From Deltaproteobacteria bacterium (GTDB taxonomy: Bacteria; Myxococcota_A; UBA9042; PHBI01), in contig JACKFA010000005.1 in assembly GCA_020632715.1 (NCBI GenBank), forward strand, positions 186,001-250,000: 64,000 nucleotides of DNA, in the 5' to 3' direction. Within the stretch, counting starts at the first letter, position 1, and every line of letters starts with the position of its first letter. A program made the position numbers and the translations under genes. Shown here piece by piece: positions 8,609 to 16,974 of the stretch. The notes beneath the pieces were generated by a model. It searched no databases, was not told the DNA's origin, and saw only the letters and a list, made by a program, of their open reading frames with translations.

Positions 8609-9237
8609 TGTCCCTTCGCGCGCTCGCGGTCGCCGCTCTCGGCGCCCTCCTCGCCCTCTCCGCCTGCGACTCCTCCAGCGGGGGCGGCGCCTCCGACGCG
8701 ACCCCGGCCAACGACGTCGTCGCCGACGCCGTCGGCGGGACCGACACCGCCAGCGCGGCCGACACGGGCGCGACTGGCGACAGCACCCTCGCGGACACCG
8801 ATGAGAGCGACGTCGGCGTCGAGGACACGGCCGCGCCGCGGGACACCGCGGTGGCCGACACCGCCACGCCCGCGGACACCGCCACGCCCGCGGACACCGC
8901 TGCGCCCGCGGACACGGCGGAGCCGAGCGACGTCGCCGGCGGCGGCGCCTGCGCGAACAGCGCCGATCAGGCCGCCCTCGCCGGCGGCGACCCCGCGAGC
9001 GCCGTCGGTGGCTGCGTCTTCTCGTGTCTCGCCCCCGGCGAGACCTGCGACACCTGCCTCGCGAACGCGCTCGGCACGTCCGAGGGCTGCACCGCGTGCT
9101 TCTCGCAGATCGTCCAGTGCACCGTCGTGAACTGCGCCGGCGACTGCATCACGCCGTCGAGCCCCGCCTGCGCGGCCTGCCGCGCCGAGCACTGCAACGA
9201 CGCCTTCGAGGACTGCGCCGGGATCCCGCCGCAGTAG
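8608..9237 (+). CDS. Cys-rich lipoprotein with Asp/Thr/Ala linker
   Basis: A 209-residue lipoprotein. The signal peptide ends at LALSAC (Cys20). Residues 25-110 are a low-complexity linker of A/T/P/D with near-perfect repeats of TPADTA; such linkers are common in surface lipoproteins of this lineage. The C-terminal 95 residues carry about 14 cysteines in pairs (CDTC, CTAC, CAAC) and probably fold as a disulfide-bonded module. No family is recognised. It is translationally coupled to the preceding di-heme cytochrome gene (TGATG overlap), suggesting the two act together at the cell surface or periplasm. Confidence 0.7.
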   Translation: MSLRALAVAALGALLALSACDSSSGGGASDATPANDVVADAVGGTDTASAADTGATGDSTLADTDESDVGVEDTAAPRDTAVADTATPADTATPADTAAPADTAEPSDVAGGGACANSADQAALAGGDPASAVGGCVFSCLAPGETCDTCLANALGTSEGCTACFSQIVQCTVVNCAGDCITPSSPACAACRAEHCNDAFEDCAGIPPQ

Positions 9238-9246
9238 CGCGCGCCC

Positions 9247-11991
9247 TCAGCCGCCGCCGCCCGGACCACCGCCGCCCGGCCCGCCTGGCCCGCCCGGGCC
9301 GCCGCCCGCCGGGACGCAGAAGTGCATCGGGGTGCACGCCCACCCGCCCGACGGGCCACCCGGTGGGCAATCCGTGGCCGTGTCGCACGTCGGCGCGCAG
9401 ACCTTGGTCTGCTGCGGCGTGGTGATGCAGGTGCAGCCCATGGCGTCGGGACCGCACGCGCCTGCGCAGTCGCCCTCCACGACGCAGCTCACGGGCTCAC
9501 CGCCCGGATCTCCGGAGCAGCCGTCCGGCGCGCACGCCTCGATGCAGCCGGCGGCGTCGCACGACGGCACCCCGCGCGCGAAGGGCGACGTGTCGGCGCA
9601 GCAGCGCGCGACGGCCGTCGTCGCCTCGCCCTCGCCGGTGCACGCCTCCGCGACGTTGCCGACGCCGGTCGTCGCGCCGGCGAGCGTCGTGCGCGCCATC
9701 GCGCCGCAGGCGGTCGACGACCAGACCCGCGCGTCGTCGTAGGCGCAGCCGCTGTCGCGCGCCTCGTCCGCGCGGAGCTCCTCGACCGAGCAGAGGCGGG
9801 CGCCGGCGGCCTCGCAGAACGCCACGGCGGCGCTCCACGAGACGGCGCCGCTGCAGCTCGCGCCGGGGGCGGAGCGCGCGCAGACGCTCGCGCTGCCCCA
9901 GGTCGCCCCGTCGCTCCAGCCGAGCTGAGCGCAGGTCTTCGCGCTCGCGCTCGCGTAGCCGCACACGACGTCCGCGTCGCAGTAGTCGGTGGGCGTCGTG
10001 GCGCAGGTCACGCCCGTGTCGCAGAGCGCTGTCCAGGAGAAGGAGCGGACGGCGTGGGTCTCCGCGTTCGCGCCGGTGACGCCGACGAAGGCCGCCCAGG
10101 TGCGACCGCTCCCGTCGACGGCGCCGGCGGCGGCGGCGTCGAGCGTGACAGGCCCGATCACCACCTCGTCGTCGAGCGCGACCGTCGCCATCCCCCCGAC
10201 GACCCGGAGCTCGACGACGTGCGGCCCCGCGTTCGAGAAGTCGCCGCCCGTGACGTCTCCGCTCGCGTCGTACACGCCTCGGACGCTGCCGCCGGCGCTG
10301 AGCCTCACGAGCGCGGATCCGCCGCCGTCGGCGCCGCTGGTCCCGCTGCGGATCGCGAGGGCGACGGCGTCGTCGCCCCCCATGAGGCCGTGGAGCGGCG
10401 CCGAGGCGGAGCCCTCGAGGACGAGGCTCATGCCGTCGCCGCCGGCCGTCGACGCGCTCGAGAACTGGAACCCGAAGGTGACCACGAAGTCGTCGCCGGC
10501 CGCGAGCGGCTGGAGGAGCCGCGCGCGGGCGGTCTGTCCGGTGCCGCCGTTCAGCGAGAGGGCGTCGCTCGCGATGGCGCCGACACCGTCGAAGGCGACC
10601 TCCCCCGCGAGGCCCGTGAAGTTGGTGATCGTGACGGGAGGCGCGCAGATCGCGGCGCTCGGCACGTGCGTGCAGGTGTTCGTGGCGGTGTCGCAGGCGT
10701 CGTCGGTGCAGAAGTTGCCGTCGTCGCAGCCGCCGTCGCAGCTGCCGCCGCCGCGCAGCTCCGTGCAGTCCGGCCCGGTCCACGCCGGGGTGCAGGCGCA
10801 GCTCGTCACGCCGCCGGCGTCGGCGGCGCAGGTGCCCCCGTTGGCGCACGGGTTCGGGAGGCAGGGATCGTCGTCCGCGCAGGTCGGCCCGAGCCAGCCC
10901 GTGACGCAATCGCAGCGCGGCGCGCCACCGACGAGGCTGCAGACGCCGTCGTTCTCGCACGGATCGGGCTCACAGGGGTCGGCCTCGTCGCATTGGGGCC
11001 CCATCCAGCCGGACGCGCAGCTGCAGGCCGCGGCGCCGCCGTCGTTGGCGCAGGCGCCGCCGTGGAGGCACGGGTTCGGCACACAGGGATCCGGGTCGGC
11101 GCAGCGCGGCCCGAGCCAGCCGTCGGCGCACGCGCAGGCGATCGCCCCCCCGACGACGCTGCATCCACCGTCGTTCTCGCAGGGATTCGGCGAGCAGGGA
11201 TCGGCGTCGCCGCACGTCGCGCCGCGCCACCCGGTGGTGCACGCGCAGACGGCGGCGCCGGTGCCGTTGTCGCAGGTACCGCCGTGCTGGCAGGGGTTCG
11301 GGAGGCAGGGATCGTCGGCGGCGCAGGTCGGCCCCGCCCACCCCGGGGGGCACGCGCAGTGGGCGGCGCCGCCGTCGTCGCTGCAGATCCCGCCGTTGTC
11401 GCAGGGCTCGCCGGCGCAGGGATCGGCCGTTCCGCAGGTGTCGCCCTTCCAGCCGGCCAGGCACGCGCACGACGGGGCCCCCCCGGCGTCGCTGCAGGTC
11501 CCGCCGTTCTCGCAGGGGTTCGGCGTGCACGGCGCGAGCTCCGCGCAGGCGATCCCGTCCCAGCCGGCGGCGCACGTGCAGCTCGCGAGCCCGTCCTCGC
11601 CCGCGGCGCAGGTGCCGCCGTGCATGCAGGGGTTGGGCGAGCAGGGGTCGGCCACCGCGCAGGTCGCGCCAGCCCACCCGGGCGGGCAGTCGCAGACCGC
11701 GACCGCGCCGTCGACCGCGCAGGCCGCGCCGTGCTCGCACGGGCTCGGCGTGCACGGGCCGGCGACGACCTCGCAGGTCGCGCCCGTGAAGCCGGGGTCG
11801 CACGCGCAGCGGTCGGCGCCGGGAGCCTCGACGCAGTGGCCGTGATCGCCGCAGCCCGGCGTGCAGGTCGCGGTGAGGGCGTCTCCGCCGCAGGATGGGG
11901 CGGCGAGCGCCGCGAGCGCGACGAGGACGACGAGAGCCGACGCGGGGGCGAGGCGGGGGCGGGGGGCGGGCGAGGGCTGGGGCGCGAGCAT
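9247..11991 (-). CDS. Surface lipoprotein with ten EGF-like repeats and a lectin-like domain
   Basis: A 914-residue exported protein. The signal sequence ends near a lipobox-like AAPSC (Cys34). Residues about 40-410 hold ten consecutive EGF-like modules of 34-38 residues, each with the spacing P-C-x4-PC-x-N/H-GG-x-C ... C-x-C-x2-GW-x-G-x2-C. A short Cys-rich linker with CDDGNFCTDDACD follows, then an L-type-lectin-like beta-sandwich at about 450-655, then a further Cys-rich region, and a Gly/Pro-rich tail. EGF domains mediate extracellular contacts in animals and appear in some myxobacterial and planctomycete surface proteins. The GC and codon use match the neighbours, so no recent eukaryotic origin is indicated. 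Adhesion is the likely role. Confidence 0.85.
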   Translation of the reverse strand: MLAPQPSPAPRPRLAPASALVVLVALAALAAPSCGGDALTATCTPGCGDHGHCVEAPGADRCACDPGFTGATCEVVAGPCTPSPCEHGAACAVDGAVAVCDCPPGWAGATCAVADPCSPNPCMHGGTCAAGEDGLASCTCAAGWDGIACAELAPCTPNPCENGGTCSDAGGAPSCACLAGWKGDTCGTADPCAGEPCDNGGICSDDGGAAHCACPPGWAGPTCAADDPCLPNPCQHGGTCDNGTGAAVCACTTGWRGATCGDADPCSPNPCENDGGCSVVGGAIACACADGWLGPRCADPDPCVPNPCLHGGACANDGGAAACSCASGWMGPQCDEADPCEPDPCENDGVCSLVGGAPRCDCVTGWLGPTCADDDPCLPNPCANGGTCAADAGGVTSCACTPAWTGPDCTELRGGGSCDGGCDDGNFCTDDACDTATNTCTHVPSAAICAPPVTITNFTGLAGEVAFDGVGAIASDALSLNGGTGQTARARLLQPLAAGDDFVVTFGFQFSSASTAGGDGMSLVLEGSASAPLHGLMGGDDAVALAIRSGTSGADGGGSALVRLSAGGSVRGVYDASGDVTGGDFSNAGPHVVELRVVGGMATVALDDEVVIGPVTLDAAAAGAVDGSGRTWAAFVGVTGANAETHAVRSFSWTALCDTGVTCATTPTDYCDADVVCGYASASAKTCAQLGWSDGATWGSASVCARSAPGASCSGAVSWSAAVAFCEAAGARLCSVEELRADEARDSGCAYDDARVWSSTACGAMARTTLAGATTGVGNVAEACTGEGEATTAVARCCADTSPFARGVPSCDAAGCIEACAPDGCSGDPGGEPVSCVVEGDCAGACGPDAMGCTCITTPQQTKVCAPTCDTATDCPPGGPSGGWACTPMHFCVPAGGGPGGPGGPGGGGPGGGG

Positions 11992-12307
11992 GGTCTCCCC
12001 GGTCTAGCTGCGCCGCGAGGTACGGCGCAAGTGACGCGCCCGCGCGAGCGGGCGTCATCCGTCGGTTGCAGTCACCGTGCCACCCGCCAACGCGCCGCGG
12101 ACCCGCTTCGCGCGCGGCGCCGAACGCGCGAGGGCCGGACAACTCACACCGGAACGCGCGTGATGTCCGGGACATGTCGCGGCGTCCGGGGGCGGGCGAG
12201 ACGCGCGCTCGCCGGCCTCTCGCCGTGGCGCGGGGCGGTGGCACGCTTCTTGGTCTCTCGGGGCCCGCGGCGCGCCGGGCGCCGCCCCCTCGAGACCGGA
12301 GAACGGC
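11992..12307. other. Divergent intergenic region with promoters
   Basis: A 316-bp non-coding stretch between the divergent EGF-lipoprotein and YHYH-lipoprotein genes. It must hold promoters for both. The notable element is the odd-centred palindrome described separately at 12163-12175. A GGAGAACGGC Shine-Dalgarno precedes the ATG at 12308. No RNA gene or transposon end was seen. Confidence 0.5.
12163..12175. promoter_or_regulatory. Perfect 13-bp palindrome, candidate operator
   Basis: ATGTCC-G-GGACAT is perfectly symmetric about a central G. It lies midway between two divergent start codons (11991 and 12308), the usual place for a shared operator. No regulator is identified. Confidence 0.35.
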
Positions 12308-13378
12308 ATGACGCATGGCGAAAGCGCAGGGACGGTCAGGACGACGACGCGTGGCGCCGGATGGGCGCTCAGGACCACGGGGCTCGCGCTCGGGCTCGCC
12401 GCCGTCGGGGCCTTCGTGGGCGGGTGCGACGACGCGTCGTTCGGCGCGTACGAAGACGGGGACGCGGCGGTCGGCGACACCGGCGGCGCGACGACCGCGC
12501 CCGACTCGAACGCGGGCACGGACACGGACGCGGGCGGCGGCGGGACCTCCGTCGCCGGCGGCGACGCGACGACGGGCGCCGGCGACGACACCGGCGACAG
12601 CGGCGCGAGCGCCTGTCCGCAGGCCGACGACTTCGCGCTCACCGGCGCGGTCGCCGGGACGAGCTACCCGGCGCCCACGCTGAGCGCGTACTGCACGGCC
12701 ACGGAGGTCGTCGTCGAGAGCAACGGGATCCCGGACTTCCAGTTCCTGCAGGTGACGCCCAACGCCCTCACCGAGCAGGACTGGGCGTGGCGCTTCCCGC
12801 GCGCGCCGGCGCCCGCCGCGGCGCCCTCGGCGGTCCCGCTCGTCGGGCCGTCGGGCGTGGCGATGGATGGGCTGCCGATCTTCGGGCCGACCGAGGCGCC
12901 GCGCGACGGCTCGCGCGACCCGTACCTCGACGGGATCCTCGACTACTGCGACGGGCACACGGCGCCGGGCGGCGTCTACCACTTCCACGCGCGCCCGGAC
13001 TGCCTCCTCGAGGGGCTCGACGGCACCCCCTACCTCGTCCTGGGCTACGCCTTCGACGGGTACCCGATCCTCGCCCCGTGGATCTGCGACGATCCCGAGT
13101 GCGTCTCGGTCCGCGAGGTCCACAGCGGCTGGGAGCAGGTCGAGGACACCTACGGCGCCAACATCACGGCGGCGTGGGATGCCCACAGCTACGTCGGCGG
13201 CACGGACCTCGACGAGTGCAACGGCATGACGCTCCCCGACGGCAGCTACGCCTACTTCGCGACCGACACCTTCCCCTACTTCATGGGCTGCTACCGGGGC
13301 ACGCCGACCGCGAACACCATCGGCGGCGGCGGTGGCGGACCGCCGGGCGGCGGGGGTCCGCCGGGAGGGGGGCAGTGA
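12308..13378 (+). CDS. YHYH-domain lipoprotein
   Basis: A 356-residue lipoprotein (lipobox FVGGC, Cys40). An Asp/Thr/Gly-rich linker to about residue 100 precedes a domain matching the YHYH family: a strand ending SNGIPDFQF, then GVAMDGLPIFGP, then the signature LDYCDGHTAPGGVYHFHARPDC near residue 225, then LGYAFDGYPILAP and the closing LDECNG...DGSYAYFATDTFPY-CY. YHYH proteins are secreted proteins of unknown function found in marine bacteria and some eukaryotes. A poly-Gly/Pro tail ends the protein. Start ATG 12308 has a GGAG at good spacing. The next gene's GTG overlaps its stop (GTGA). Confidence 0.85.
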   Translation: MTHGESAGTVRTTTRGAGWALRTTGLALGLAAVGAFVGGCDDASFGAYEDGDAAVGDTGGATTAPDSNAGTDTDAGGGGTSVAGGDATTGAGDDTGDSGASACPQADDFALTGAVAGTSYPAPTLSAYCTATEVVVESNGIPDFQFLQVTPNALTEQDWAWRFPRAPAPAAAPSAVPLVGPSGVAMDGLPIFGPTEAPRDGSRDPYLDGILDYCDGHTAPGGVYHFHARPDCLLEGLDGTPYLVLGYAFDGYPILAPWICDDPECVSVREVHSGWEQVEDTYGANITAAWDAHSYVGGTDLDECNGMTLPDGSYAYFATDTFPYFMGCYRGTPTANTIGGGGGGPPGGGGPPGGGQ

Positions 13379-14214
13379 GCCGAGCCGCTCGCCGGCTCGC
13401 CGCGCTCATCGGCGGCGTCGTCCTCGTGACCGGGTGCCCGGGCGCCGGCGGTGGCGCGGGCGACGCCGCGGGCGTCTCGACGGGCGAGGACGCAGGCGCG
13501 GGCTACGTCCTCAGCTCGGCGCGCTACGTCACGGACTGGGCCTGGGGCGCGGCGGTCCCCGGAGACGACGGGCTCGGCTTCGTGGTCACGAACGACCTCG
13601 GCTACGAGGTGCGCGTGACGCGCGGCTGGCTCGTCAGCTACTCCGCGTCGCTCGCGGAGTGCGCGCGCAGCGCCGCGGGCGGCACCACGACCGCGGGCGC
13701 CGCGGGGCTCCTCGGGGAGCTCTTCGGCGGCGGCGTCGCGCGCGCGGGGCACGGCGGCGACATCGACCCCTCGATCACGGAGGCGCCGATGACCGAGTCG
13801 CTCGCGACGCCCGGCGAGACCGACCTCGGCACGGTCGACTTCGTCTCGGCGAGCTACTGCTACCTCCACTGGGTCGCCGCGGCGGCGAGCGAGTACACCC
13901 GGGACCTGCCCGACGACGTCGACCTCCTCGGGGAGGCGCTCCACCTCGAGGGCACGTGGCGGGCGCCCGGGAGCGACGAGGCCGTGCCGTTCGTATGGAC
14001 GAGCCCCATCGCCAACGGGCTGCTCGTGGACCTCGACGACGTCGCGCTCGCCGCGCCGCCCGAGGGGGCCGCGCACGCCGAGGTGCGGTTCGTCCACGAG
14101 CTCGACGCCTGGTTCGACGGGCTCGACCTCGCGACGATGACGGAGTCCGCGGTCGGGAGGGCGCTCATGGTCGCCATCTCGACGGTGACGGTGGCCGAGG
14201 TCGTGATCGAGTGA
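13375..14214 (+). CDS. Hypothetical lipoprotein, partner of the YHYH protein
   Basis: A 279-residue lipoprotein starting with GTG in a four-base GTGA overlap with the YHYH gene. The signal peptide ends at LVTGC (Cys21). The mature part has the look of a beta-rich globular domain: YVTDWAWG near residue 58, a central VDFVSASYCYLHW, and a later VRFVHELDAWFDG. This general shape (a YCYLHW block and a calculation of a small-molecule-binding sheet) is seen in lipoproteins that accompany YHYH or MbnP-like copper proteins, but I cannot assign a family. Co-translation with the YHYH lipoprotein implies a common role. Confidence 0.65.
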   Translation: MSRAARRLAALIGGVVLVTGCPGAGGGAGDAAGVSTGEDAGAGYVLSSARYVTDWAWGAAVPGDDGLGFVVTNDLGYEVRVTRGWLVSYSASLAECARSAAGGTTTAGAAGLLGELFGGGVARAGHGGDIDPSITEAPMTESLATPGETDLGTVDFVSASYCYLHWVAAAASEYTRDLPDDVDLLGEALHLEGTWRAPGSDEAVPFVWTSPIANGLLVDLDDVALAAPPEGAAHAEVRFVHELDAWFDGLDLATMTESAVGRALMVAISTVTVAEVVIE

Positions 14215-14373
14215 CGCCGGCGAGGGCGCGCGTGGGTCCGCGCAGCCAGCGGCGCCTGGTCCCGCGCGGGCGCCTGCGACGCGCTTTTGATGCCGGCGGG
14301 GCTTGCTCCGAGGGAGGCGGGTAGAGATACTGGCGCTCCGATCGCCGTCCCCCCCAGACCTGAGAGCACCTTC

Positions 14374-15075
14374 ATGCGACGCATCGCGCTGTCCTTCGTC
14401 ACCGGCCTCGGCCTCACCCTCGTCGCCCTGGGCTGCGGCGAGGACACCACGGGTACGAGCTGCGGCGACGGCACGCACCTCGAGAACGGCAAGTGCGTCG
14501 CCGACAACGTGACCGACACGATCGGCGGCGGCACGGACACCATCGGCGGCGTCGACTCGCTGCCCGGGAACGACTCCACTGGCGGCACCGACACGCTCAC
14601 GCCCTTCGACTCGACCGGCACCGACACGAACGTGAACACGGGCTGCGAGGCGAGCGAGGAGAGCACGCTCGACGTCGGCGCCGGCTGCTCGAAGGACTGC
14701 CAGTGCCGGCAGGACCTCGGCCTCACGTGCCGGAACTACGACTACTACCTGCCTGGCTTCTCGTTCTGCACCAAGAACTCGGACGGCTCGCTGAAGGACA
14801 TCGACGGCTACGTCTCGCTCCTCTTCCCGTCGGACTGCTACGGCGGCAGCCCGCAGAGCAACCGGCCGCCGCTCTACCAGCACATCTGCTCGTCGCTCGA
14901 CGACTGCAAGGCGCTCGCGGCGCAGTACACGCACTGCGGCACGAGCTCCTTCCCGTGGATCTCCGGTGGCGCCGGGACGCAGTGCCCGCCCAACGACGGC
15001 GGCACGTCGCCCGGCACCCTCCAGACGCAGAAGACCTGTGTCATCGAGACCTTGGAGCCGTTCGTCGACGAATGA
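14374..15075 (+). CDS. Cys-rich lipoprotein with Thr/Asp/Gly linker
   Basis: A 233-residue lipoprotein; the signal peptide ends at LVALGC (Cys19). A short EGF-like or knot-like segment (CGDGTHLENGKC) is followed by a linker built on repeated T-D-T-I/L-G-G, then a C-terminal domain of about 130 residues with ten or more cysteines (C..DCQC, CRNYDYYLPGFSFC, CYGG, CSSLDDC, CVIETLEP). Start ATG 14374 is the only one giving an export signal. No recognised family; it is likely disulfide-stabilised and on the outer surface. Confidence 0.7.
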   Translation: MRRIALSFVTGLGLTLVALGCGEDTTGTSCGDGTHLENGKCVADNVTDTIGGGTDTIGGVDSLPGNDSTGGTDTLTPFDSTGTDTNVNTGCEASEESTLDVGAGCSKDCQCRQDLGLTCRNYDYYLPGFSFCTKNSDGSLKDIDGYVSLLFPSDCYGGSPQSNRPPLYQHICSSLDDCKALAAQYTHCGTSSFPWISGGAGTQCPPNDGGTSPGTLQTQKTCVIETLEPFVDE

Positions 15076-15198
15076 CCCGGTCATCGGGTGGCGTCGGGGC
15101 TCCCGGCGCCGCCCGGTCGACGACGCACCTGGGACGGCGCCGCGGAAGACCACCTCGGCGCCGTTTTCCTTTCGCGGGAGGAGGCGCGCTCGCCCTGT

Positions 15199-15708
15199 TC
15201 AGTCGTGCGCCCGGCGGACCCCGGACCCGGCGCCGGCCGCGCGCGGGTCGACGCCGTCGAGGCGCGCCTGCGACGGGATGTCGAGGTCGAACTCCGCGCG
15301 GACCGTCTCGTTCGGGCGGCAGAGCACCTCGCGCACGGCGAGGGTCGGCGCGCGCCAGTCGGCTCGGCGGGCGGGGCCGGCGTAGAGGGCCTCGACGGCG
15401 ACCGACACATGGTGCCGCGGCAGCTCCGGATCGCAGGGGCCGAGGTACTCGAGGGCGCCGGCGCCGCGCCCATAGTCGGCCGAGTCGACGGTGCGCGACC
15501 AGACCGTGTAGCCCGCCTGGTTGGTGACGACCACGGTGTAGCGCGCGCTCGTCACGTCGGGCACCTCGAGGGGCGCCACCGAGATGACGACGTGGGCGCC
15601 ACGGACGTTCCCGGCGCCGCCCTCGTGGAGCGCGCAAGCGACGGGAAAGGCCGATGCGCCGAGCGCCGCTGCGACGACGGCGCCAAGTGCTTCGGATGTG
15701 TGGAACAC
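15199..15708 (-). CDS. Hypothetical exported protein
   Basis: A 169-residue protein with a probable GTG start at 15708, giving a signal sequence ending in FPVACAL (possible lipobox). The mature domain reads as a beta-sandwich: VVISVAPLEVP, ARYTVVVTNQAGYTVWSRTV, LEYLGPCDPE, HHVSVAVEALY, and a final VRAEFDLDIPSQ. A Cys in each half may pair. No family is recognised. The start is uncertain because the frame is open far upstream and no strong ribosome-binding site is seen before the GTG. Confidence 0.5.
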   Translation of the reverse strand: MFHTSEALGAVVAAALGASAFPVACALHEGGAGNVRGAHVVISVAPLEVPDVTSARYTVVVTNQAGYTVWSRTVDSADYGRGAGALEYLGPCDPELPRHHVSVAVEALYAGPARRADWRAPTLAVREVLCRPNETVRAEFDLDIPSQARLDGVDPRAAGAGSGVRRAHD

Positions 15709-15998
15709 GAGAGGAGCGTAGCGCGGGTCGGCGCGTAGGAAAAGCGACGAGCCGCGATCACATCGACTACGACGCGCTCGTCGGCCCCAAGCGAGGCCGC
15801 GCGGGGCGTTCGACGATACGATCGGACACGTCCGCGGCGGCGGCCAGGGCGCCAGCGCGACGGCGCGCGGGGCGAGCGTCGGATCGCTTTTCCTGTCAGG
15901 CCCTTGAGGCTCGCGGAGCGCGCGCGGGCGCGGCGGGTCGTTGGCACCTCGGGACGGCATCGGGTACGCGAGAGGGGCCAACGGAGAGGAGACGCGCC

Positions 15999-16538
15999 AT
16001 GAATGGTCTGCCACTGCATCCCGCCGTCGTTCACATCCCCGTCGCGCTGGCGCTGGTGCTGCCGGTGCTCGCGATCGGGGTGCTCGTGGCCGCGCGGCTG
16101 AAGCCGGGCCGGCAGGCGCTCTTCCTGCTGGTCGCGGCGCAGGCGGCGCTGGTGATCGGGGGCTTCGTCGCGATGCAGACGGGCGAGGGCGCCGAGCACG
16201 AGGTGAAGGGAGTCGTCCCCCGGGCGGCGATCCATGAGCACGAGGAGCACGCCGAGACCTTCGTGTGGGTGGGCGTAGGCGCGCTCGTGGTCGCGATCGC
16301 GGCGCTCGGGTCGCAGATCGCGCGTAAGGAGGCGGCAGCGCGCGCGCTCGCCCTGGCGTTCGCCGTCGCGACGCTGGTCGTCGCGTTCCTCGGCTTCCGG
16401 ACCGGCGAGGCCGGTGGGGAGCTCGTCTACGTGCACAACGCCGGGAGCGCCTATTCGCGCGGCGCGGAGGCGGGCGGTGTGCCAAATGACACACAGCCTC
16501 CAACCGAGGACCACGGGTCGGACGACGACGACGACTAG
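15999..16538 (+). CDS. DUF2231-like four-helix membrane protein
   Basis: A 179-residue inner-membrane protein with four hydrophobic helices. It opens with NGLPLHPAVVHIPVALALVLP, the pattern of the DUF2231 family (LHP-xx-HfPiaL). Conserved His pairs in helix 1 (H7, H11 region) and the soluble loop HEHEEHAET could bind haem or metal; this is inference. A final acidic tail ends DDDDD. Start ATG 15999 has GGAGAGGAG upstream. It stands alone between an opposite-strand lipoprotein and an opposite-strand zinc-ribbon gene. Confidence 0.75.
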   Translation: MNGLPLHPAVVHIPVALALVLPVLAIGVLVAARLKPGRQALFLLVAAQAALVIGGFVAMQTGEGAEHEVKGVVPRAAIHEHEEHAETFVWVGVGALVVAIAALGSQIARKEAAARALALAFAVATLVVAFLGFRTGEAGGELVYVHNAGSAYSRGAEAGGVPNDTQPPTEDHGSDDDDD

Positions 16539-16565
16539 GTGCTCTAGCAGCGCTCGGCTCGGTCG

Positions 16566-16865
16566 TCAGCGCCCGTAGCGCGCCCGGACGTTCCTCAGCG
16601 CCGCCATGACGTTGCGCGGATCGCTCGGCTCCGCGAGGGCGTCGTCCCGGACAGCTCGGTTCGCCGGCACCCCGACGAGGGGCGTCTCGGCGAGGAGCGC
16701 GGCGATCGCGACGTCCTCGACGCGGCGGCTCGGGATCCTGAAGAACCCGCCGCAGACCTCGCAGCAAGCGCGCCTCCCGACCGCCGCGGACGCCGGCACG
16801 GACACCTTCCCCCCGCAGAGGGGGCAGGAGAGCTGCCGCCGGAGCCCATGTGCGTCACGCACCAT
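16566..16865 (-). CDS. Small zinc-ribbon protein
   Basis: A 99-residue protein with two metal-binding knuckles: CPLCGG (near residue 14) and CCEVCGGFFRIPSRR (near 35), the layout of a treble-clef or zinc-ribbon. The remainder is a helix-rich tail (VEDVAIAALLAE). ATG 16865 is used; a TTG at 16883 would add six residues. No partner domain is attached. It is divergent from the FHA/AAA+ regulator gene 110 bp away. Function unknown. Confidence 0.55.
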   Translation of the reverse strand: MVRDAHGLRRQLSCPLCGGKVSVPASAAVGRRACCEVCGGFFRIPSRRVEDVAIAALLAETPLVGVPANRAVRDDALAEPSDPRNVMAALRNVRARYGR

Positions 16866-16974
16866 CACGGGCGTTACCAGCAAGCACCGTGCCAGCGAGG
16901 CTATGTGACCGCGCGCCGGAGCGTGCTAGGATCCCCCCGCGCCTCGACGGAGGCAACGAGGAGGAGCGGTCCGA

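Noticed and set aside
9322..14214. A continuous 1630-codon open frame on the plus strand antisense to the EGF gene
   Set aside because: It is a GC-driven shadow, Arg/Ala/Gly-rich with no domain; only its last 280 codons, from GTG 13375, look like a real lipoprotein.
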